This document shows positions 5,773 through 13,808 of a stretch of DNA of 21,020 bases, piece after piece. The stretch comes from JACQID01 sp035289125 (GTDB lineage Archaea; Aenigmatarchaeota; Aenigmatarchaeia; GW2011-AR5). The notes beneath the pieces are model-generated. The model had not been told where the DNA came from. It did not search any database and worked only from the letters and a program-made list of their open reading frames with translations. Every line of letters starts with the position of its first letter. Within the stretch, counting starts at the first letter, position 1. The position numbers were made by a program, and so were the translations under genes. The stretch is from NCBI GenBank assembly GCA_035289125.1, contig DATDXW010000052.1, positions 1 through 21,020 of the forward strand, read 5' to 3'.

Positions 5773-8115
5773 ATGGAACGTTACAATGCCACGGAAGCCG
5801 AGCCTCGCTGGCAAAAGGTATGGGAGGAAGAAGGTGTTTATCATTTTGACAGAAGCGGCGCAAAGCCATTTTTCAGTATAGATACGCCGCCGCCGACCGT
5901 TTCCGGAGCCATGCACATAGGGCACGCTTTCTCTTATTCACAAATGGACTTCATAGCCCGCTATAAGCGTATGCTCGGCTTCAACGTATTCATGCCGTTC
6001 GGCACGGACGACAACGGATTGGCAACCGAGAAACTCGTGGAAAAAACAAACAACGTTAAGTCCCGTAGAATGGAGCGATGGAAGTTCATAGAGCTTTGTT
6101 TGTCTACGTTAGAAAAGATACGCCCCAAATTCGTCGCCGACTGGAAACGCATCGGTTTGTCAGCTGACTGGTCGCTCTTCTATTCCACAATAGACAAGCA
6201 CTGCCGCCGGATTTCACAGCGCTCATTCATCGAACTTTATGAGCAAGGTCTGGAATACCGAACGAAAGCGCCGTTCATGTGGTGTCCGGAGTGCCAAACA
6301 GCTATCGCCCAAGTTGAGCTAAAGGACGCGGAACGGGAATCAAAGCTTGTTCACCTGCGTTTTTCCGTGGGAACGGAAAATATCGTTATAGCCACGACGC
6401 GGCCAGAAATGCTGCCTGCATGCGTTGCAATCTACGTCCATCCTGGTGATACGCGTTATGCAAAGCTGATAGGGAAGAAAGCAAAGCTTCCGATAACCGG
6501 GATGGAAGTGCCGATAATCGCCAACAACGAAGTAGACATGACGTTTGGAACAGGCGCCGTTTACCACTGCACGTACGGCGACATGAAGGACGCTGAATGG
6601 GCGAGAAAGTTTAAAACGGAAATAATAGAAATCCTGAACACGGACGGCACGCTGAACGAGCAGGCGGGCATATACAAAGGTATGAGAACGAAAGAAGCGC
6701 GGGAAAAAATACTGGAGGACTTGAAGCCGTTTATCGTCAAAATCGAGCCGGTAAAGCATATAGTTAACACGCACGAGCGATGCGACACGGACGTGGAGAT
6801 TCTTTCCACCTATCAGTGGTTCATAAAGTACCCGTCGAAAAGTGATATGCTTGCCGCTGGCTCCAGGCTTGCTTGGTACCCGCCGCACATGAAAAGCCGC
6901 TATGATAACTGGGCGGAGGGCATTAAGTGGGACTGGTGCATTTCGCGCCAGCGATACTTTGGCATTCCGTTTCCAGTTTGGTATTGTAAAAATTGCAGAG
7001 AACCTGTTCTCGCGGACAAGTCGAAACTTCCCGTGGATCCTCTGAAGGACGCGCCTGCCAAGTGCAAGTGTGGCTCGACTGAATTTGAGGGGGAGAAAGA
7101 TGTCATGGATACGTGGGCGACTTCGTCATTAACGCCACAGATAGCGACGGAGCTGCTGGGCAAAAACGGCGATAAGATGCTACCTATGACGCTGCGCCCG
7201 CAGGCGCACGATATAATATCGTTCTGGCTTTTCAACACCGTGGTCAAATCTCTTTATCACAAGAAAGACGTGCCGTGGAAGAACGTCATGATTTCCGGCT
7301 GGGCGCTGGACCCGCGCGGCAACAAGATGTCCAAGAGCAAGGGCAACATTATAGCGCCGCAGGAAATGATAGCCAAATATTCAGCTGATGCCCTGCGTTT
7401 CTGGGGGGCGACATCGAATTTGGGAGAGGACTTGGCGTTCCAGGAAAAAGAATTGGTAACGGGAACAAAGACATTAACCAAATTATGGAACGCCGCCAGT
7501 TTTGTCTTGTTTATGGCCAAAGAGGACGAACAAGAGCCGAAGGAAATGCACATAGCCGACAAGTGGGTTCTCACGAAACTGGCAAAAACTGTAGCACGTG
7601 TTACTGACGCGTTCGAATCGTACGACTATGCCCGCGCCAAAAGCGAAACGGATACGTTCTTCTGGCGTATATTCACGGATAATTACATAGAGATGGTCAA
7701 AAGCCGCCTTTACGACAAAGGCGCATACTCCGAAAACGAAAGGGCATCAGCAAAGTTCACCTTGAGGAAATGCATTTATGCGGTGCTTAAACTTTACGCT
7801 CCGATAATGCCCCATATCACCGAAGAAATATACAGGAATGTATTGGGCAATGCCGTGAGCATCCACACGTCTGCATGGCCCGATGAAAACTATTCATACG
7901 CCAGTGAAGAAAAATCCATGGACAAAGCCGTGGAAATCATAGCGCATGTGCGAAAGTACAAGAGCGAGCACAAGATGGCGATGAATGCTTTCCTGAAAGG
8001 CGTGAGAGTGAATGACGCATCCCTGAAAGGCGTGTTTGACGTTATCGGCTCCACCATGAACGCGAAAGTTGCTTTAAACGAGGAACAGGCAGAAGACGTT
8101 ATTATAGAGGAATAA
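5773..8115 (+). CDS. valS: Valyl-tRNA synthetase
   Basis: A 780-residue class I aminoacyl-tRNA synthetase that charges tRNA-Val. The HIGH signature is at 48-51 and KMSKS at 518-522. Between them is the CP1 editing domain, with ATTRPEM near 205-211 and GTGAVYHCTYGD near 260, and the W-C zinc-like pairs MWCPEC and YCKNC. RPQAHDIISFW precedes KMSKS as usual in ValRS. The C-terminal anticodon-binding helices are present, but the protein is shorter than typical archaeal ValRS (roughly 860-890 residues) and lacks a long coiled-coil tail. Transcription probably starts at the ATG from the ATTTAAAT box. The next gene, prf1, lies on the same strand after a repeat-containing gap. Confidence 0.95.
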   Translation: MERYNATEAEPRWQKVWEEEGVYHFDRSGAKPFFSIDTPPPTVSGAMHIGHAFSYSQMDFIARYKRMLGFNVFMPFGTDDNGLATEKLVEKTNNVKSRRMERWKFIELCLSTLEKIRPKFVADWKRIGLSADWSLFYSTIDKHCRRISQRSFIELYEQGLEYRTKAPFMWCPECQTAIAQVELKDAERESKLVHLRFSVGTENIVIATTRPEMLPACVAIYVHPGDTRYAKLIGKKAKLPITGMEVPIIANNEVDMTFGTGAVYHCTYGDMKDAEWARKFKTEIIEILNTDGTLNEQAGIYKGMRTKEAREKILEDLKPFIVKIEPVKHIVNTHERCDTDVEILSTYQWFIKYPSKSDMLAAGSRLAWYPPHMKSRYDNWAEGIKWDWCISRQRYFGIPFPVWYCKNCREPVLADKSKLPVDPLKDAPAKCKCGSTEFEGEKDVMDTWATSSLTPQIATELLGKNGDKMLPMTLRPQAHDIISFWLFNTVVKSLYHKKDVPWKNVMISGWALDPRGNKMSKSKGNIIAPQEMIAKYSADALRFWGATSNLGEDLAFQEKELVTGTKTLTKLWNAASFVLFMAKEDEQEPKEMHIADKWVLTKLAKTVARVTDAFESYDYARAKSETDTFFWRIFTDNYIEMVKSRLYDKGAYSENERASAKFTLRKCIYAVLKLYAPIMPHITEEIYRNVLGNAVSIHTSAWPDENYSYASEEKSMDKAVEIIAHVRKYKSEHKMAMNAFLKGVRVNDASLKGVFDVIGSTMNAKVALNEEQAEDVIIEE

Positions 8116-8171
8116 TTATAATACGGGATACGACTCGCGAGAAGTGAAGTATAAAGGATAATATGGCATCG
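8116..8171 (+). repeat. Dispersed intergenic repeat, copy A
   Basis: Contains GGGATACGAC (8125-8134), CGCGAGAAGTG, GTATAAAG (a possible TATA box at 8149-8156) and GGATAATATGGCATCG (8156-8171). The last 16 bases are identical to 14801-14816 upstream of the L37e gene. It could serve as the prf1 promoter while also belonging to a repeat family. Confidence 0.65.
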
Positions 8172-8229
8172 CCTCAGTGCAGATTGGCGCACAGTGGTGC
8201 GTCAGTTCGCAATGAAGCGAGGGGATATT

Positions 8230-9444
8230 ATGAAAGAAGGAACGCAAAGCTCGGGTTATCGATTAAAGAAACTGCTGAAAATGCTTGGCTCTATCCGCGG
8301 TCGCTACACTGAGCTCGTAACTGTCTACATTCCGGTCGGCTACAGCATGAGCGAGGTGGCGGCGCAGCTCCGCGATGAGCAGGGCACGGCGGATAACATA
8401 AAATCAAAGTCCGTGCGAAAGAACGTGACGTCGGCGCTGGAAAAAATAATGCGCCACATGCAATTATACAAAAAAACGCCGGACAACGGACTGGCTTTGT
8501 TCTGCGGCAATATATCAGAGAAAGAAGGCGTGGCGGACATGGAACTGTGGGCGATAGAGCCGCCCGAACCTATAAGAACGAAGCTCTACTGGTGCGACCA
8601 AACGTTCGTTCTTGACCCGTTGGCTGCGATGGTGGAAGAAAAGGAAGTCTACGGCCTGGTGACGCTTGATAAAAGCGACGCTGACCTGGCTATACTGAAA
8701 GGCAAGCATCTTGACGTGCTTGGCCACTTTGAATCAATAGTGCCGGGCAAAACGCGCGCCGGCGGGCAAAGCTCGGCGCGTTTCTCGCGCGTCCGCGAAG
8801 GGATGCTCAACGACTGGCTCAAGGAAATAGGCGATGCCGTGAACGAAGCCTTTGGCGAGCACAAAGAGCTGAAAGGCGTACTCATAGGCGGACCGGGCCC
8901 GATAAAGGAAATATTTATGCGCGAAGACTATGTACATGCCGACATAAAGAAAAAAGTTCTCGGGACCGTGGACACGTCTTACACGGGCGTGAATGGGCTG
9001 CACGAAATAATAGAGCGGGGACAGGAACTGATAAAGGAAGCGGCTGTCGTAAAAGAGCGCAACCTGCTCGCAAAATTTCTGGAAGGCTTGCAGAAGCCCG
9101 ACGGTCTCGTGGCTTACGGCTTCGCGGAAGTTGACCGGCTGTTGAAGGCTGGAACCGTAGATACTGTGATACTTAGCGAGCTTGTGTCTCTACGATATAT
9201 GGAATACGAGTGCCGGTGCGGCACAATCACCAAAGCCGTGCGTGACGAGGACAAGAACCGCCAGATATGCCCAACGTGTAAGTTCCCAATGAAGATTCTA
9301 GGCGAGAAAGAGATGCTTGAATATTTCGAGGAGGAGACAAAGAATTACGGCTCAAAACTGGAAATGGTTTCCGCCGAGACAAAGGAAGGCGCCCAGTTTG
9401 ACGCTCTTGGCGGCATAGGCGCGTTCCTGCGGTATCATTCTTAG
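8230..9444 (+). CDS. prf1: Peptide chain release factor aRF1
   Basis: A 404-residue archaeal/eukaryal class I release factor that reads all three stop codons and triggers peptidyl-tRNA hydrolysis. The N domain carries NIKS at 56-59, which contacts the stop codon, and YWCDQTF, the equivalent of the YxCxxxF motif. The M domain has GGQ at 178-180. The C domain ends with a zinc-ribbon-like CRCG...CPTC. I chose the ATG at 8230 because GAGGGG (8219-8224) sits five bases upstream and the resulting N-terminus (KEGTQSSGYRLKKLL) is of normal length; an in-frame start at 8194 would add 12 residues. Its last four bases overlap the convergent zinc-ribbon gene. Confidence 0.95.
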   Translation: MKEGTQSSGYRLKKLLKMLGSIRGRYTELVTVYIPVGYSMSEVAAQLRDEQGTADNIKSKSVRKNVTSALEKIMRHMQLYKKTPDNGLALFCGNISEKEGVADMELWAIEPPEPIRTKLYWCDQTFVLDPLAAMVEEKEVYGLVTLDKSDADLAILKGKHLDVLGHFESIVPGKTRAGGQSSARFSRVREGMLNDWLKEIGDAVNEAFGEHKELKGVLIGGPGPIKEIFMREDYVHADIKKKVLGTVDTSYTGVNGLHEIIERGQELIKEAAVVKERNLLAKFLEGLQKPDGLVAYGFAEVDRLLKAGTVDTVILSELVSLRYMEYECRCGTITKAVRDEDKNRQICPTCKFPMKILGEKEMLEYFEEETKNYGSKLEMVSAETKEGAQFDALGGIGAFLRYHS

Positions 9445-9755
9445 ATTCCGATAAGGACTATCAACAAGAAAATAATAAGTGCTAATGGAATTCCAAAATA
9501 AATGAGATATCTGTAATAGCCTCGCCCAAAAGACAACTGAACCATCTGCCTGCCTTTTATATTGACTGTATTTTTGCCGGCATTGCTTCGCAGGACTTCC
9601 GGAAAAAGCATTCCGTGATGCCCGCAGTTATCGCACTCTTTGAAATTGTTGAGCAAACCGGATGCCGCGTAAGCGGGATTCCTTTCAAAAGATACATCCT
9701 TGCTGCCGCACTTCGGGCAGACGGTGACGTATTTTTCTTTCTGGCGTTTTGGCAT
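9441..9755 (-). CDS. Zinc-ribbon protein with a C-terminal membrane anchor
   Basis: A 104-residue protein. The N-terminal zinc ribbon has CPKC (13, 16) and CDNC (41, 44). A single hydrophobic segment follows at about 82-104 (YLIYFGIPLALIIFLLIVLIGI), at the very C-terminus. The ribbon would therefore face the cytoplasm if the protein is tail-anchored. Function is unknown; similar small ribbon-plus-helix proteins are common in archaea. A TATA-like TTTTATTTAC lies about 28 bp upstream of the ATG, so it probably has its own promoter rather than depending on ppc upstream. The stop overlaps prf1 by four bases. Confidence 0.7.
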   Translation of the reverse strand: MPKRQKEKYVTVCPKCGSKDVSFERNPAYAASGLLNNFKECDNCGHHGMLFPEVLRSNAGKNTVNIKGRQMVQLSFGRGYYRYLIYFGIPLALIIFLLIVLIGI

Positions 9756-9809
9756 AATTATACACGATACCTAAAAGTAAATAAAACTGACTGAAAGAAC
9801 GACCAGCAG

Positions 9810-11276
9810 TTACCCTAAAAATCCGCGTATCGCTCCGGCGCGGGTTATGCTTTCCTGCAGGGAAGGCGACTTTTTCGCATAATCCTGCGCTATGACGTCG
9901 GTCACTAGTTTATGCTCTTCGTCAACGTCGAAATCAAATAGTCCGAGGGCCTTTTCTACCTCTTCCTGTAGCGCATGCGGCATCAGTCTTAGATTGTCTT
10001 TGTTTAAGTATCGTAGTGCGTCCTTCATGTCTTTCTCAAAATTTCCGTAATTATTGATAATAGAATCCACGTCGCTTCGTGAAAGCGCGCTGAGCCCGAG
10101 AATTTCCGGCGGCAATCCCAGCGAGTATAGTGAAGAACAGAACGCTATAGCTCTGGGCAGTGACACGCCCGTGGAATTTCGCGAGTATCCGAAAAGCCCG
10201 ATGTGCAGCTTTCGCTTCCTTCGCGCAGGGACGTGCATGGCTAAATCGCTTATCATCGGCGCGATTGCAGATACTTGCCGCATATAAGCTTCGGACGTTT
10301 TCTCCAATATGCGCAGCATCTCTTCCTCCTCAACTGGCACGGGGCGCGACGTGTGACTGGAATTTATCTTTTCTACCGCCCTCAATACGTCCCGCTCATC
10401 GTGGTCGTATTTGAACGCGGACTGGATTGTGAACGTGTGCACAGACGGATACCCCTGAAGGCAACCAAGATTGGACGGCGTGAGATTTCCTCTGAACGGG
10501 GCGGAGCCGCAGCCAAGTATTGGAAACGTCTTCACCTCAAGCGCTGCAATCCTTTGCAACGCGATTTTGTTGAGAAGCACTGCAGCAAGGGAGCCGTAAT
10601 TGAGTGCCGGGTCCGACCGTGCCAGCCATACGCGCATTTCGTCCAACCGCTCTTTCGTCGCGTATTCTTTCACGGTTTTATGGGCGTTGAGTATGTCTTC
10701 TTTCGTCTCAAACAATGGTATGACGTTTATCTCTTCCGGCAAAAACGCGCCCATCCAACTCTCCATGCTTTCATCGCCTACTATAAGAACGGATTTTCCC
10801 TTGCCGCTGACGAATTTCCTATAATATTCGCGTATTCTTGACAGTGACACAGCAGAGGTAGTCATAGGAAGGACTACCTCAAATATGGGGCACGGGTAGT
10901 TCCCGTACACCGCCCGCACTATGTCGGAATTTCTCGGTATGCTTTCCAGCGTTTCAAGAAGTATTTTTGCCTCGTTCTTTTCCACTTCCGGATTCGGCAC
11001 CCTCATCGTGAGAAATGTTTCTTTGCCAAGCACGTGCCCGGTAAAATACTGCTCGTAGTTTGCCAGCAGTTTCTTGACAACATGCGTGTCAACTTCCTTG
11101 CCTTCGCAATCCCACAACTGCTCCTCGCAACCGAGATGGGAATACGCGTAAAACGCTTCTTTCACCTCGTCGTCGCCACTGATAATCGTGCTGCTACAAA
11201 AGAAAGGCGTGCGCACATTGTCAGGATGCTGGGTGCTCATTGTTTTTGGAACCTTTCTGTAAATCGAGTCCGACAT
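9810..11276 (-). CDS. ppcA: Phosphoenolpyruvate carboxylase, archaeal type
   Basis: This 488-residue enzyme carboxylates PEP to oxaloacetate, an anaplerotic step. The archaeal form is about half the length of the bacterial/plant PEPC. The signature MSTQHPDN is at 13-20, followed by GDDEVKEAFYAYSHLGCEEQLWDCEGKEVD, with the acidic residues that recur in this family. Conserved blocks LPMTTS, FRGNLTP, SRNSTG and the C-terminal GAIRGFLG are all present; the C-terminus matches the functionally essential end of PEPCs. A CGTTTAAACG palindrome (11303-11312) centred about 31 bp upstream of the ATG is the likely TATA box, giving a nearly leaderless mRNA. It diverges from an aminotransferase that could use its oxaloacetate product. 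Confidence 0.93.
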   Translation of the reverse strand: MSDSIYRKVPKTMSTQHPDNVRTPFFCSSTIISGDDEVKEAFYAYSHLGCEEQLWDCEGKEVDTHVVKKLLANYEQYFTGHVLGKETFLTMRVPNPEVEKNEAKILLETLESIPRNSDIVRAVYGNYPCPIFEVVLPMTTSAVSLSRIREYYRKFVSGKGKSVLIVGDESMESWMGAFLPEEINVIPLFETKEDILNAHKTVKEYATKERLDEMRVWLARSDPALNYGSLAAVLLNKIALQRIAALEVKTFPILGCGSAPFRGNLTPSNLGCLQGYPSVHTFTIQSAFKYDHDERDVLRAVEKINSSHTSRPVPVEEEEMLRILEKTSEAYMRQVSAIAPMISDLAMHVPARRKRKLHIGLFGYSRNSTGVSLPRAIAFCSSLYSLGLPPEILGLSALSRSDVDSIINNYGNFEKDMKDALRYLNKDNLRLMPHALQEEVEKALGLFDFDVDEEHKLVTDVIAQDYAKKSPSLQESITRAGAIRGFLG

Positions 11277-11309
11277 AATATCCTGTAATAATCCTCAGAA
11301 AGCGTTTAA

Positions 11310-11355
11310 ACGTTGAAATCCTACTACATTTATACGGCTATTGGAGTTTCAACGT
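11310..11355. promoter_or_regulatory. Inverted repeat between the ppcA and aminotransferase promoters
   Basis: ACGTTGAAA (11310-11318) is repeated inverted as TTTCAACGT (11347-11355). The pairing extends inward through TCC/GGA with one bulged base. The arms flank a candidate TATA box for the aminotransferase (TTTATA, about 11329-11334), and the left arm overlaps the presumed ppcA TATA box. This fits an operator for a dimeric regulator that controls both genes; that is inference. Confidence 0.5.
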
Positions 11356-11357
11356 GC

Positions 11358-11404
11358 AAATCCACTGTGTTTAAAAATCCCTGCTTAAAAGCAGTGGATT
11401 TTTA
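11358..11404 (+). promoter_or_regulatory. Leader with mutually exclusive hairpins before the aminotransferase
   Basis: AAATCCACTG (11358-11367) can pair with CAGTGGATTT (11392-11401) over 10 bp. The same 3' arm can instead form a longer hairpin with AAAAATCCCTGCTT (11373-11386), pairing to AAGCAG and GGATTTTT with one bulged T, and ending in a T5 tract. If transcription starts about 25 bp after TTTATA, the mRNA begins near 11358, so both structures would be in the 5' leader. The form resembles an attenuator or a small regulatory RNA element, but no known riboswitch class is recognised. Confidence 0.5.
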
Positions 11405-11428
11405 ATCGGTTCGTATCAATGGTAAATA

Positions 11429-12571
11429 GTGCATACAACCTCCGAAAAAGCCGCAAAGGTCAGGCCTTCCGCCACAATGGCTTTGAACGCAAGAGCCCGT
11501 GAGTTGTCGCAGGCCGGGAAAGAAATCATAAATCTCACGATAGGCGAGCCGGATTTTGACACACCTGAAAATATAAAGCGCGCCGCTGCCACTGCCATGG
11601 CAAAAGGTTTTACCAGATACACGCCGGCCGAGGGCATGCGCGAATTGCGGGAAGCCATAAGCGGCAAACTGCTGAAGGACAACTCGCTGGAATACACACC
11701 GGATGAAATAGTAGTTTCCTGCGGCGCCAAGCATTCCATATTCAACGTGCTTCAATCTATCGTGAACAATGGCGATGAAGTCATCATCCCCTCTCCATAT
11801 TGGGTAAGCTATGCCGAGCAAGTCTCACTCGTAGGCGGGACTCCTGTATTCGCCGAAACGCTGTGTTTAGACAGTAGGTGCATTGAGAAAAAAATATCAG
11901 CCAAGACAAAAGCCATAATAGTGAACTCCCCCAACAATCCTACCGGCGCCGTTTACGGCGAGAATGCGCTCAAATCAACGGCAGACCTTGCGCGAGACGC
12001 CGGCACTTTTATCATTTCGGACGAAATTTACGAGAAGCTCATTTACGGAAAGAAGCACCACAGCATAGCCGAATACGCCAAAGAAAATACTATAGTCGTC
12101 AACGGCGTCTCAAAGGCGTACGCCATGACGGGATGGCGCATAGGATACGCCGCGGGCCCCGCAAACGTCATGAAAGTGGCATCAGCCGTCCAGAGCCACA
12201 CCACAGGCAGCGCGAATTCCATCGCCCAGAAAGCGGCGATAGAAGCTTTGACCGGGGACCAGACGTCCGTGGAAGTCATGTGCGCAGAGTTTGAGCAACG
12301 CCGGAATTTCGTCGTGAAGCGTTTGCAAGAAATCTGGATGAGTTGCATAAAGCCGGAGGGCGCTTTTTACGTTTTCTTGGAAGTGCCGCGAGGCATGACT
12401 TCATCGCGCTTTTCCGAGTTTCTTTTGGAAAAAGCCGGCGTAGCCGTCGTGCCTGGAGATGAGTTCGGCTCGGACAGGCACGTGAGAATTTCCTATGCTT
12501 CTTCCATTGAGAGCTTGAAGAAAGCTATGGACAACCTTGGCAATGCGCTGAAAAACCTGCATGGTAGCTAG
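11429..12571 (+). CDS. PLP-dependent class I aminotransferase (aspartate aminotransferase-like)
   Basis: A 380-residue fold-type I aminotransferase; it probably transfers an amino group between glutamate and oxaloacetate or another keto acid. Visible family blocks are KVRPSATMALNARARELSQ at the N-terminus, GEPDFDTP, YTPAEGMRELREAI, NSPNNPTGAVY, SDEIYEKL, and the PLP lysine K229 in GVSKAYAMTGWRIGY. The arginine that binds the substrate alpha-carboxylate is expected in VRISYASS near the end. The start is GTG: the only upstream codons in frame run into a stop at 11423-11425. Divergence from ppcA suggests aspartate synthesis, but aromatic or other substrates cannot be excluded. The stop is TAG. 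Confidence 0.9.
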   Translation: MHTTSEKAAKVRPSATMALNARARELSQAGKEIINLTIGEPDFDTPENIKRAAATAMAKGFTRYTPAEGMRELREAISGKLLKDNSLEYTPDEIVVSCGAKHSIFNVLQSIVNNGDEVIIPSPYWVSYAEQVSLVGGTPVFAETLCLDSRCIEKKISAKTKAIIVNSPNNPTGAVYGENALKSTADLARDAGTFIISDEIYEKLIYGKKHHSIAEYAKENTIVVNGVSKAYAMTGWRIGYAAGPANVMKVASAVQSHTTGSANSIAQKAAIEALTGDQTSVEVMCAEFEQRRNFVVKRLQEIWMSCIKPEGAFYVFLEVPRGMTSSRFSEFLLEKAGVAVVPGDEFGSDRHVRISYASSIESLKKAMDNLGNALKNLHGS

Positions 12572-12635
12572 TCGTTTCATTTTTATATATATTCAGGCAC
12601 ATATAAGATTAGAAAAATTCAGAGAGGTGGAAAAA

Positions 12636-12683
12636 GTGTGCGATTCGTGCGGATGCAAAGGCAACAAGAAAAAGAAGAAGTAA
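12636..12683 (+). CDS. 15-residue Cys/Lys microprotein 1
   Basis: GTG-started ORF encoding MCDSCGCKGNKKKKK. GAGGTGG (12624-12630) lies five bases upstream, and a TATA-rich tract (TTTTTATATATATTC, about 12580-12594) lies about 40 bp further up. Three cysteines in a CxxCxC spacing would suit binding of a metal or iron-sulfur cluster, and the tail is pure lysine, suitable for RNA or DNA contact. It is the same length as, and shares its Cys-head/Lys-tail design with, the ORF 100 bp downstream, which argues against chance. I recognise no named family. Confidence 0.62.
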   Translation: MCDSCGCKGNKKKKK

Positions 12684-12782
12684 GTGCATTTGAAAATTTA
12701 TTTCCGTGTCAACTTTAATCCTATTTATTTATAGTTTGGCGTGTATAATTATTAATAAACAAGTCCAACGGAGGTAAAAACG

Positions 12783-12830
12783 ATGTGCCAGTGCGTTTGC
12801 GGTAACGCAAAAAAAACTAAGAAGAAGTAA
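12783..12830 (+). CDS. 15-residue Cys/Lys microprotein 2
   Basis: ATG-started ORF encoding MCQCVCGNAKKTKKK, preceded by the consensus Shine-Dalgarno GGAGGT (12770-12775) at seven bases. A TATA-like tract (TATTTATTTATAG, about 12722-12734) precedes it, so it may have its own promoter. It matches microprotein 1 in length, in its three N-terminal cysteines, in GN before the tail and in its lysine-rich end, so the two look like paralogues. T-rich sequence at 12838-12850 (CTTTTCTTGTTTTT) may terminate transcription. Function unknown. Confidence 0.68.
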   Translation: MCQCVCGNAKKTKKK

Positions 12831-12837
12831 GTTCTGC

Positions 12838-12850
12838 TTTTCTTGTTTTT
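12838..12850 (+). terminator. Possible archaeal T-rich terminator
   Basis: GCTTTTCTTGTTTTT directly follows the second microprotein. Archaeal RNA polymerase stops at such T tracts without needing a hairpin. It also lies just past the 3' end of the opposite-strand 48-aa ORF. Confidence 0.35.
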
Positions 12851-12854
12851 ATTA

Positions 12855-13001
12855 TTACGAAAAAAGTCTTAGCATTTCTTCTGCATGACCTTTTAACATT
12901 AGTTTAGTTGCCTGTGAGATTTTACCGTCAGGGTCATCGTCTCTCCAATCTCTGCGGATGCCAAAAGCCTGTTCGCTTTCGGACCGTATGATTATACACA
13001 T
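12855..13001 (-). CDS. 48-residue hypothetical protein downstream of tatD
   Basis: The minus-strand ORF starts ATG-TGT-ATA and encodes a 48-residue protein with an acidic middle (RRDWRDDDPDGKIS) and an amphipathic C-terminal helix (ATKLMLKGHAEEMLRLF). It follows the TatD gene by 30 bp on the same strand, so it is probably co-transcribed. No Shine-Dalgarno is evident. The composition looks like a soluble folded peptide rather than random translation, with well-spaced charged and hydrophobic residues in the last 20 positions. An overlapping 89-residue frame over the same bases looks like noise. I recognise no family. Confidence 0.5.
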   Translation of the reverse strand: MCIIIRSESEQAFGIRRDWRDDDPDGKISQATKLMLKGHAEEMLRLFS

Positions 13002-13031
13002 AAATCATAATGAAATTTTTCCAGCATCTTT

Positions 13032-13808
13032 TTATGCGTGATTCGCGCCGCGGATTTTGAAGAGTTTTTCCGCATTTTTCGCGCACGTTTCCATTACTTC
13101 CTGCTCCGTCGTGCCCTTTATTTCCGCGATGACCCGCGCTCCAACGCGTATATTTGTCGGCTCGCCTATAAGTTTGCCGTGCGTCTCTTTCCCGCCAAAC
13201 CACGGGCTGTCCGTCTCAAGCATAAGCTGCTCCAGCGGCACGTCCCTTGCCACATTCTGGTGTTTCTTCGAGCGTTTCGACACAGGGCCTACTGAAACAA
13301 GCCAGCCGTTGTCCTTTATCGCCGCGGCAAAGCTTGAATCTCCCCACATATGAAGCTGCACGCGCTCCGCTCCGTTCTTCGTCAGTATTTTAATCGCGTC
13401 CTCGTGCGCCTCGCGCGTGTGCACGATAAGAACTTTGTCCAGCTCCTTTGCCAATTCTATGCATTTTACAAAAAGCTCTTTCTGCCTCTCTCTCCAGTAC
13501 GTCTCTTTTATCCAGAAATAATCCAGCCCCTGCTCACCCACACCAACTATATCCCGCTCATGCCTGCGTATCCACGAGAAGGCCTTTTCCACCGTTTTGG
13601 TGTCCAATTCTTTCACGTATTCCGGATGCACGCCGGCTCCCATGAACACGAAACCGTTATGTTTTTTCGACAATGCCAAGCATTTTTCATAGTCGTTCGG
13701 GTGCGTCGCGACGCTCACGACGCCGCGCAACGTCGCTCGGCATCGCGCCACAACATCGTCCACATTTTTCATCAGTTCGAGATGGCAATGAGTATCTATC
13801 ATACCCAT
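13032..13808 (-). CDS. TatD-family metal-dependent hydrolase
   Basis: A 258-residue TIM-barrel amidohydrolase-type nuclease of the TatD family, thought to act as a metal-dependent DNase or in nucleotide clean-up. Metal ligands are visible: DTHCHLE near the N-terminus, GEQGLDYFW (the GE(I/V)GLD motif with Q in place of the usual hydrophobic residue), IVHTREAH, LHMWG and the late LETDSPW. The start is ambiguous between ATG 13808 (MGMIDTHCH) and 13802 (MIDTHCH). Sequence upstream is open in frame to 13898, but it contains the TATA-like TTTAAATTT (13836-13844) and is unlikely to be coding. The 48-aa ORF follows 30 bp downstream. Confidence 0.88.
   Translation of the reverse strand: MGMIDTHCHLELMKNVDDVVARCRATLRGVVSVATHPNDYEKCLALSKKHNGFVFMGAGVHPEYVKELDTKTVEKAFSWIRRHERDIVGVGEQGLDYFWIKETYWRERQKELFVKCIELAKELDKVLIVHTREAHEDAIKILTKNGAERVQLHMWGDSSFAAAIKDNGWLVSVGPVSKRSKKHQNVARDVPLEQLMLETDSPWFGGKETHGKLIGEPTNIRVGARVIAEIKGTTEQEVMETCAKNAEKLFKIRGANHA

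Noticed and set aside
8194..8229. Longer N-terminus for aRF1
   Set aside because: The 12 extra residues are atypical and the later ATG at 8230 has GAGGGG at five bases.
10275..10841. 188-residue plus-strand frame
   Set aside because: Antisense shadow of PEP carboxylase with no independent start signals.
11373..11404. Bacterial-style intrinsic terminator
   Set aside because: No gene ends upstream on this strand; the two neighbours are divergent, so a leader structure fits better.
12934..13203. 89-residue minus-strand frame over the tatD end
   Set aside because: It overlaps the conserved end of TatD out of frame and has random-looking composition.
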